25,000 bases of DNA, from positions 8,786 through 33,785 of the forward strand of contig NW_014579004.1 of assembly GCF_000485595.1 (NCBI RefSeq). The letters are read 5' to 3'. A program made the translations under genes and the position numbers. Below, one piece after another: positions 19,121 to 25,000 of this stretch (position 1 is its first letter; each line of letters starts with the position of its first letter). The notes below the pieces were generated by a model. That model was not told the DNA's origin and made no database searches. It saw nothing but the letters and a program-made list of their open reading frames with translations. Origin of the DNA: Priapulus caudatus (taxonomy: Eukaryota; Priapulida; Priapulimorpha; Priapulimorphida; Priapulidae).

Positions 19121-19370
19121 CACACGCAGAGGAAGCCTATATTTACGCGCGGCGTAATGCGAGAGATCGGTGCGGCGGCGGACGACCGAGCGACGCGTCG
19201 GCAAATGTCGGAACATGCCTTTGATCGTGGGTGGATTTGGCGCGGTCGGCGTATAGTAGACCGGGGCAGACGCTCGCGAGAGAGCAAAACCTACGACGAT
19301 GTGAAAAATCGATAGCATTCGACCACGCAAAGCCGATGTGACATCGCCGCCATCTTGCCGATAATTAATA
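19121..19370. promoter_or_regulatory. CpG-rich island with YY1-like site
   Basis: CG-dense unique DNA between two satellites. At 19346-19357 the minus strand reads CAAGATGGCGGC, a canonical YY1 motif as found at many animal transcription starts. From that ATG a 20-codon frame begins MAAMSHRLCVVECY and ends in TAG, so no coding exon is established. A minus-strand promoter is possible. Confidence 0.35.
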
Positions 19371-19626
19371 ATAGCAAGTCATTAGGTTTTATACCCGTTT
19401 AGGTTCGTCATTATAAACCACTGGTTTTACTAAACTATATTGCCCTCCGTGGCGATCACGGTGTTTAGACGAACACTGGCAAGGCCCCCCCCCACCACCT
19501 TGTCCCGCCATTCCTATCTCACGTCACGTGATTAGAGACGTGTGCATATCAAGAATAAAGTAGAAAGAGAATCGCATCGGCAGACGATTTTCAGACGACC
19601 GATAAAAGCTGATTAAAATAAACCGG
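19371..19626. other. Unrecognised unique sequence
   Basis: No gene or repeat is recognised. A C-run lies at about 19484-19493. Confidence 0.3.
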
Positions 19627-19664
<38 letters not shown>

Positions 19665-19866
19665 GCGTGCACGCAAAAGAGAGCGAGAGAAAGCGAGCGG
19701 AAGAGACAGAGAGAGCACGAGAGAGGGAGAGAGAAAACGCGAGCGAAAGAGAGAGCGAGCGAGAGAGAGAGAGCGAGCGAGAGAGAGCGAGTGAGTGAGA
19801 GAGCGAGCGAGAGAGAGAGAGCGAGAGAGCGCGCGGAACAGCGAGAGAGAGAGAAAGAGCGCGCGC

Positions 19867-19910
<44 letters not shown>

Positions 19911-19927
19911 AGAGAGAGAGCGAGAGC

Positions 19928-19967
<40 letters not shown>

Positions 19968-20015
19968 CGCGCGCAAAGAGAGAGAGAGGAGGAGAGAGAG
20001 AGAGAGAGAGAGAGA

Positions 20016-20079
<64 letters not shown>

Positions 20080-20090
20080 CGAGAGAAGAC
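19627..20090 (+). repeat. (GA)n satellite with GCGAGC variants (~460 bp)
   Basis: GA dinucleotides interrupted by GAGCGAGCGAGAGA and by two GCGCGC-containing blocks (about 19827-19870) that share AACA(G)CGAGAGAGAGA or AACAGAGAGAGAGA after them, suggesting local duplication of a larger unit. Leu/Ser and Arg/Glu frames are artefacts. Confidence 0.95.
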
Positions 20091-20549
20091 ATATGCGCGA
20101 CCCACGCTACTCCAAAAAATAGAAAAATTGATCCAAATATCCAAATATTAATTTTAGAGGAATATATCGAAGCCAATCGCGCAAACCGCCAAATTGTTTT
20201 TCGATGGTAAATTCCGTTCTCCTGTTGGCGCGTGTGAATTCATCACGATTACATAGCTGCCTGCATGAACACTCTTTTGCGCTAGTTTTACGAGAATAGA
20301 TATACCTGTCGCAGACAAAGACGCGTATAGAACTGTCGGCAAGTCATTAGATCCTAGCGATGACTCGCAAATACATGCAAGTTGGATATATTTCAGTCGA
20401 CATTAAGTCGATTTAAAATCTTTTTTCATTGCGAAAATTATTCGATATCAGATATCTTTCTGCTACTGTTTTTTTCATGGTGCTCATGAATTACTATAAT
20501 CAATTCCGAAAACCGAAAGAATTTTGCTGTAGATACTCACATACGTCCG
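20091..20549. other. Unrecognised unique sequence
   Basis: No gene or repeat is recognised. AT-rich after 20380. Confidence 0.35.
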
Positions 20550-20629
20550 TGCATACACGCACCAATCAAACACACGCATGCACACGACACAGCAAACACG
20601 CGCGCGCGCACATAACACAACACGACACA

Positions 20630-20665
<36 letters not shown>

Positions 20666-20745
20666 CGACCACACACACACAACACACACACACACACACA
20701 CACATACACACACACGCGCGCGCGCGCACTAACACGCACGTACGT
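20550..20745 (+). repeat. CA / (CACG)n compound microsatellite
   Basis: ACACGCACC-like start, a clean tetranucleotide GCAC run at about 20630-20668, then (CA)n and CGCGCGCG at about 20715-20728. The long alternating purine-pyrimidine stretch favours Z-DNA. Confidence 0.9.
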
Positions 20746-20840
20746 GAATTTTACGCGGTAATAGTTCTCTCTGCGCTAATGGCAAACATTCGTGCACCAG
20801 TGATATATCCCCCCGCCTCGCCACTCAGCATACACACAGC

Positions 20841-21300
20841 CTGCTGTACTGCTGCTGCTCCTGCTGCTGCTGCTGCTGCTGCTGGCTGGCTGCTGCTGTG
20901 GTGGTTGCTGCTGGCGCTGCTGCTGCTGCTGCTACTGCTGCTGCTGCTGCTGCTGCTACTGCTGTGGTAGTTGCTGCTGCTGCTGCTGCTCCTGCTGCCT
21001 ATGCTGTGGTAGTTGCTGCTGCTCTGCTGCTCGCTGCTGCTGCTGCTGCTGCTGCTGACTGCTGTGGTAGTTGCTCTGCTGCTGCTCTGCTGCTGCTGCT
21101 GCTGCTCCTGCTGCTACGCTGTGGAGTTGCTGCTGCTGCTGCTGCGCTGCTGTGCTACTGCTGCGGTGGCTGCTGCTGCTACTGCTGCGGCTGCTATGCT
21201 GCTGCTGCAGCTGCTACCGCTGCGGCTGCTGCGGCTGCGCTGGCTGCTGCTGCTGCTGCTGCTGCTGCGCGTAGCGTGTGCTGTGTTGCTGCTGCTGCTG

Positions 21301-21332
<32 letters not shown>

Positions 21333-21357
21333 ACTGCTGTTGTGGTTGCTGCTGCGC

Positions 21358-21391
<34 letters not shown>

Positions 21392-21403
21392 ACTGCTGTG
21401 GTG

Positions 21404-21447
<44 letters not shown>

Positions 21448-21497
21448 TGTTGCTGCTGCTGCTCTTGCTGCTGCTGCTGCTGCTACTGCTGTGGTGG

Positions 21498-21532
<35 letters not shown>

Positions 21533-21881
21533 ACTGCTACTGCAACTTCTGCTGTTGCTACTTCTACTGTTGCTGCTGCCGCATGTGCCTCACTGGCTGC
21601 TGCTGCTGCTGCTACTGCGCGTGGCATGCTGCTGCTACGTGCGGCTGCTGCTGCTGCTGCTACTGCTGCGGTGGCTGCTGCTTGCTACTGCTGGCGGCTG
21701 CTACTGCTGCTGCTGCAGCTGCTACCGCTGCGGTGGCTGCGGGCTGCTGGCTGCTGCTACTGCTGCTGCTCACGCTGCGGTGGCTGCTACTCGCTTGCTG
21801 CACTGTCTGCGGTGCTGCTACTGCTGCGGCTGCGTGCTGGCTGCTGTACCGCTGCGGATGGCTGCTGCTGCTGCTGTGCTG
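20841..21881 (+). repeat. CTG/CAG trinucleotide tract (~1 kb)
   Basis: Almost entirely GCT/CTG/TGC triplets, interrupted at intervals by GCTACTGCTGTGG(T/A)GGTTGCTG-like blocks (near 20895, 20955, 21003, 21060, 21120, 21335, 21395 and 21487) and by GCGGTGGCTGC blocks after 21150. This looks like a decayed higher-order minisatellite grown from CTG. The phase slips repeatedly through non-triplet indels, so the open frames of up to 346 codons switch between Ala, Leu and Cys. On the minus strand the Gln frame is broken by TAG. A protein-coding role is therefore unlikely. Confidence 0.9.
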
Positions 21882-22255
21882 CGCGACGCATCATTACTGG
21901 CGACGCTGATTCGCGCCTTTTCCTGTACTGCCTGCTAACGTTACATTATGCCGCGTGCGTATAATCCCTGGCAATCTCCCGCATCACGCATTGCCGGCAG
22001 CAGTCACGTGAAAATTCACGCCGGACCGCCGTGTCTATCATCAGCGAAACCTACAGGCGCCCAGACACGGTACATACTACGCATTGACAGGCGCATACTC
22101 AGGGTAAATGGATAAGTTTTGTACGGATATACGGATTATTGGCGTGGAAATATTTTGTGCCGGCGTGTAGTTCGTTAGATATTCGCGAAAGTGAATTGAA
22201 ATGGTGTGATTGTGGGGTTGGATGAGGTGGAAACGAGAGAGGAAGGTATAGAGCG
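21882..22255. other. Unrecognised unique sequence
   Basis: CpG-containing unique DNA with no gene or repeat recognised. TCACGTGA, an E-box palindrome, is at about 22005-22012. Confidence 0.35.
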
Positions 22256-22258
22256 GGA

Positions 22259-22560
<302 letters not shown>

Positions 22561-22639
22561 GGTGAACATTCATATTTAACGTGTCGTTCGCGTAGTCGTG
22601 TTATGCATGATATTTTTTATATTAAACAGATGAAAGGGG

Positions 22640-23116
22640 AACCCGCGGCGCGCAAATGAATTCGCTACGTTATTAGCGCGCCGTGAATGGTCGGGCGTAA
22701 ATTAGAAGGCTGGCAAACGAGCGCGCGAGCGCGAATCAATGTTGGCGTGTTGAGGTTATTCTTTAACGATCCTAAAATTGTGCCGTGCGGTTTCGCGTCC
22801 GTCCGTCGTCGTCGCCTTTTTCACGGATGCTGCGGTTTGTAGAAAGCGTTTGCAGCGCGAAATGCTCATCTGTGTGTTCAGAGACGTCGCGCCACGGCGG
22901 CCTCGTAATGATCATAAGATATTTAGACGTCGCCACGACGACGGTAATGATGAAGGAAATGCAACGACGTATCATTATCATAATAGAGGCGCGTTGCTCG
23001 TGGGACGTGTGTACAGAAGACAAGGACGTCATAATAATTCGTCCCGTGATCATAGTAATTTTTTGATTATGCGTAAATACAGAGCAGAGCGCGCTGCTAT
23101 GCTGTAGAAAAGTGGC
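22640..23116. promoter_or_regulatory. CpG-rich unique island
   Basis: CG-dense DNA with several mutually overlapping small open frames on both strands (93-109 codons), none of which resembles a family. It ends at a near-perfect splice-donor sequence CCG/GTAAGT at 23116-23122, but no long frame reads into that donor. A promoter with a non-coding first exon is conceivable. Confidence 0.3.
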
Positions 23117-23117
23117 C

Positions 23118-23152
23118 GGTAAGTGTGTGTGTGTGTGTGTGTATGTGTGGGT
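23118..23152 (+). repeat. Short (GT)n run
   Basis: GTGTGTG run with GTATGTGTGGGTGGGG at its end, directly after the GTAAGT donor-like motif. Confidence 0.8.
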
Positions 23153-23161
23153 GGGGCACTT

Positions 23162-23195
23162 TGCGCATGCGCCTGTGCGCGAAATACTATAAAAG
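23162..23195 (+). promoter_or_regulatory. Promoter-like pair: NRF1-type palindrome and TATA box
   Basis: TGCGCATGCGCC (23162-23173) matches the NRF1 consensus, and TATAAAAG (23188-23195) is a consensus TATA box 15 bases later. A plus-strand start would fall near 23220, at the beginning of the tandem duplication. No coding sequence follows within the next 1.3 kb, so a non-coding transcript or chance are both possible. Confidence 0.4.
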
Positions 23196-23215
23196 GGAAC
23201 AGCCCATTTTTTGTT

Positions 23216-23668
23216 AGCTATGTCTCTGAATCTGCTCGCATGATTTGAAATTGCTTACTGTAACGATGCCATTATCACTTATAGAGTAATATTGGCGCAC
23301 TTTTTCAACGATGAAAACACGATAAAGTTGAATTTGAAGCCGTTTTATTTAACACTGGTGTACCGATACCATACCGGTATATCGATCGACGTCACTAGGC
23401 TTACCATTAACCAATGTAGTACGTGTTGTTGACAGCTTGCGCTGTGGAGCTATGTTCTCTGAATCTGCTCGCATGATTTGAAATTGCTTGACTGTAAACG
23501 ATGCTTACCACTCATAGAGTAATAATTGGCGCACTTTTGCAATGATGAAACAGGATAAAGTTGAATTTGAAGCCGTTTTATTTAACACTGGCTAAAAATA
23601 GCATACCGGTGTATCGAAGCGACTACCATTAACCAATTTAGTACGCGTCGTTACCAGCTTGCGCTGTG
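23216..23668 (+). repeat. Tandem duplication of a ~230-bp unit
   Basis: Unit one (23216-23447) and unit two (23448-23668) both begin AGCTATG(T)TCTCTGAATC, share CATGATTTGAAATTGCTT, GATAAAGTTGAATTTGAAG, GTTTTATTTAACACTGG and ACCATTAACCAAT, and end AGCTTGCGCTGTG. Divergence is modest, with several small indels. The second unit continues directly into a tRNA-like sequence, while the first is cut off eight or nine bases into it, so the duplication breakpoint lies within the tRNA head. Confidence 0.85.
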
Positions 23669-23731
23669 ACGCAGTGGTAGCACGCTTGCCTAATACGTTA
23701 GGTGTCGGGAGTTCGAAACTCGACAGCCGCG
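23660..23731 (+). pseudogene. Degenerate tRNA-Ile(AAT)-like sequence
   Basis: The 72-base segment keeps canonical tRNA spacing. T8, A14, G18-G19, A21, T33, anticodon AAT at 34-36, A37 and the T-loop TTCGAAA at 54-60 all fall at standard positions, giving box A (TGACGCAGTGG) and box B (GTTCGAAAC) like sequences. The D stem has two mismatches, the anticodon stem one mismatch and a wobble, the T stem two mismatches, and the acceptor stem is shifted by an extra C. An A-rich run follows (about 23734-23744), with no T-run terminator nearby. It is a pseudogene or the head of a tRNA-derived SINE rather than a working tRNA. Confidence 0.6.
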
Positions 23732-23744
23732 GAAATAAAAAAAA

Positions 23745-24540
23745 CATCTATGTCTTGCCAGGCGCGCAACTTCTTTCTTTCATCTTAAATATATGCATAT
23801 TTAAAATATATTTAATTCAAAATGTATACTATAAAAGTTAAACAGCTAATTTTTATTAGCTAAGTTATTTTTAATTTAAGGAATTCCCCTCATGGGACTC
23901 CCCTGGGATATCCCAAAATCCATAATGAGGCTCTTCACGACAATGTGCTTATATCACCACATCTTCACGTTCGGTTGAGTTTGACGCCGAAAACTTTGTA
24001 GCTAAGTTAATACAAGTTAATATACCTTTATCTCCTGCACTTAAGGTAGGTTTTCCGAAATATCAATATGCCTGTTTCTTGAATAACAATCATAGTTCGT
24101 AGGCCTACACAAACACAGTGATCATGTTTGCCCAGTCAATAAATGGCATTATTCCTGCCGATTGTCACCAATTCCTGCATGAATTATGTATTGTTGGCAA
24201 AACATGTTAAACCCTCAGACAGCCCCACAGACAGTGATTATCAACTGCTGACCAGAAAGCTCTTGAAATTATTAACCGCTGACCAAATAAACTGCTGATA
24301 TTGGAGATTTCAATTCTAATATCAATTCTTACAAACTGCTGATATAATTCGATATTAGGCATAAAATAAAATAAATGTCTGTTTACGGTTTCAAATCAAT
24401 TTTTTTAAAGGGTAGGTCGGTAGGTAAAAAAACATTTTTTCACTTAAAAATTTCTTTTAAAGTCAAAAACACCAAAACTATCATTCAATAACTTGGTCTA
24501 AAATAAATCAATTTAATATTATTTTTACAACAATGCTAAT
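23745..24540. other. AT-rich unique sequence
   Basis: No gene is recognised. Short local repeats occur: AACTGCTGA(T/C) three or four times at about 24241-24335, and GTAGGTCGGTAGGT at about 24412-24425. This may be flank or decayed interior of the helicase-bearing element that follows. Confidence 0.35.
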
Positions 24541-24953
24541 AAATTTGAGTCGGCACTTTTTTGGAAGGGTCTGTCGGACTCGACTCTAACTTTGAACGAA
24601 GCTGTTAATTTCCCTGTGGATTTCTTGAATTCTTTTAATACCGCAGGCTTACCACCACACAAACTTACTCTTAAACTTGGTTCCCCCATCATTGTGCTCA
24701 GATCTTTAGACCCACCCAACATCACCAGTGGAACACGTCGAGTCACAGCCTGCCATGCCAACGTCATAGACGTCGCATCTCTCTCTTCATCTCGAAACCC
24801 GTCTTCTCTCATGGCCAACTTTACGTTGACTTCTTACGTGCTAAATCTTTTGCTGAGATAAAGCTTCAACTGCAAACTACTCACAACCAAACTCAAGAGA
24901 AATCAGACTCTGTTTACGACACTACCAACGCTGTATATCATGAAGTTCTGTAA
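24541..24953 (+). pseudogene. PIF1/Helitron-type helicase C-terminal relic
   Basis: Frame one (24541 to about 24780) reads NEAVNFPVDFLNSFNTAG, LPPHKLTLKLGSPIIVLRSL, DPPN and SGTRRVTACHANVIDVA, matching the conserved 'FLNSL.PSGLPPH.L.LK.GAPIMLLRNLDPP...GTR' region of PIF1-family helicases, including those of Helitron transposons. Another frame (about 24789 to the TAA at 24951-24953) reads ISKPVFSHGQLYVDFLRAKS, the motif VI region, then FAEIKLQLQTTHNQ to the end. The 45-50 residues that normally lie between, including the AMTINKSQGQ motif, are missing, so there is an internal deletion with a frame change. Frame one would otherwise stop at 24859-24861. Motif VI is also altered (DFLRAKS for ALSRAKS). 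No Rep/HUH domain is present, so Helitron origin is likely but not shown. Non-functional. Confidence 0.8.
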
Positions 24954-24983
24954 TTTATTGTCCATCACCTGTAAATCTTATCA

Positions 24984-24989
24984 AATAAA
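24984..24989 (+). promoter_or_regulatory. AATAAA after the helicase relic
   Basis: AATAAA lies 31 bases after the ancestral stop codon, in a plausible position for the poly(A) signal of the former helicase gene. The window ends 11 bases later. Confidence 0.35.
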
Positions 24990-25000
24990 CTTTTGTATTC

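Noticed and set aside
18515-19330. 271-codon minus-strand Glu/Arg/Gly-rich frame
   Set aside because: About 480 of its bases are the pyrimidine satellite; the first 70 codons are complex but show no recognised motif.
19524-20210. Long Leu/Ser/Arg and Arg/Glu frames
   Set aside because: Both strands open across the same GA satellite, which is typical of dinucleotide repeats.
20898-21938. 346-codon Ala/Leu/Cys open frame
   Set aside because: A translation of the CTG tract that switches residue type at indels and contains no conserved domain; the opposite Gln frame is broken by TAG.
22778-23107. 109-codon plus-strand frame in a CpG island
   Set aside because: Complex composition, but other frames on both strands are equally open, no family is recognised, and it stops before the GTAAGT donor.
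23660-23731. Functional tRNA-Ile gene
   Set aside because: Several stem mismatches, an extra base in the acceptor stem and no Pol III terminator nearby.

Overview
This window reads as eukaryotic, and most likely invertebrate animal, intergenic DNA. The evidence is abundant animal-type microsatellites, non-LTR retrotransposon, PIF1/Helitron and MITE remnants, a degenerate tRNA relic, spread-out AATAAA and splice-like signals, no prokaryotic gene packing, and CpG that is not visibly depleted. The species cannot be fixed from the sequence. I found no intact, confidently recognisable protein-coding gene. The long open frames lie almost entirely inside simple repeats and are artefacts of stop-free repeat units.

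Layout: 1-1440 is mostly unrecognised, with one possible terminal exon (about 703-903, AATAAA at 1086). 1500-1660 is a small inverted-repeat element abutting a 5'-truncated LINE (about 1672-2163, two in-frame stops), followed by a 3' region in which a related segment occurs three times (2171-2890). 3330-3395 looks like one hAT-type transposon end, and 3784-3815 carries two CRE-like sites. 4850-5425 is a diverged duplication, one copy with an insertion of about 200 bp. 5945-6835 holds GA, a 25-bp minisatellite and a long CTT tract. 7982-8338 is a 357-bp foldback MITE with perfect 8-bp target duplications; a second copy lies at 14103-14363 with its core inverted. 8536-9190 is a G-rich degenerate minisatellite. 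11089-11271 is a 183-bp MITE with CAGGGGCG ends, and a decayed copy sits inside a GT-rich tract near 15188-15361.

From 11945 onward simple repeats dominate: GATA/GACA/GA (11945-12695), CA (13128-13485), GT (15027-15690), CA (16764-16975 and 17640-17780), CCT/CTT (18640-19120), GA (19627-20090), CACG (20550-20745), a CTG/CAG tract of about 1 kb (20841-21881) and TA/GA/GATA (22259-22560). By my visual tally these make up roughly a quarter of the window. Between them are CpG-rich unique islands (about 12710-13030, 19120-19370 and 22640-23115) with promoter-like motifs: YY1-like sites, NRF1-like palindromes and a TATA box. A 230-bp tandem duplication (23216-23668) leads into a tRNA-Ile-like relic (23660-23731). 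The window ends in a frameshifted, internally deleted PIF1/Helitron-type helicase C-terminus (about 24541-24953).

No genes visibly work together here. The most informative content is the two MITE families, the LINE and helicase relics, and the dense satellite landscape.
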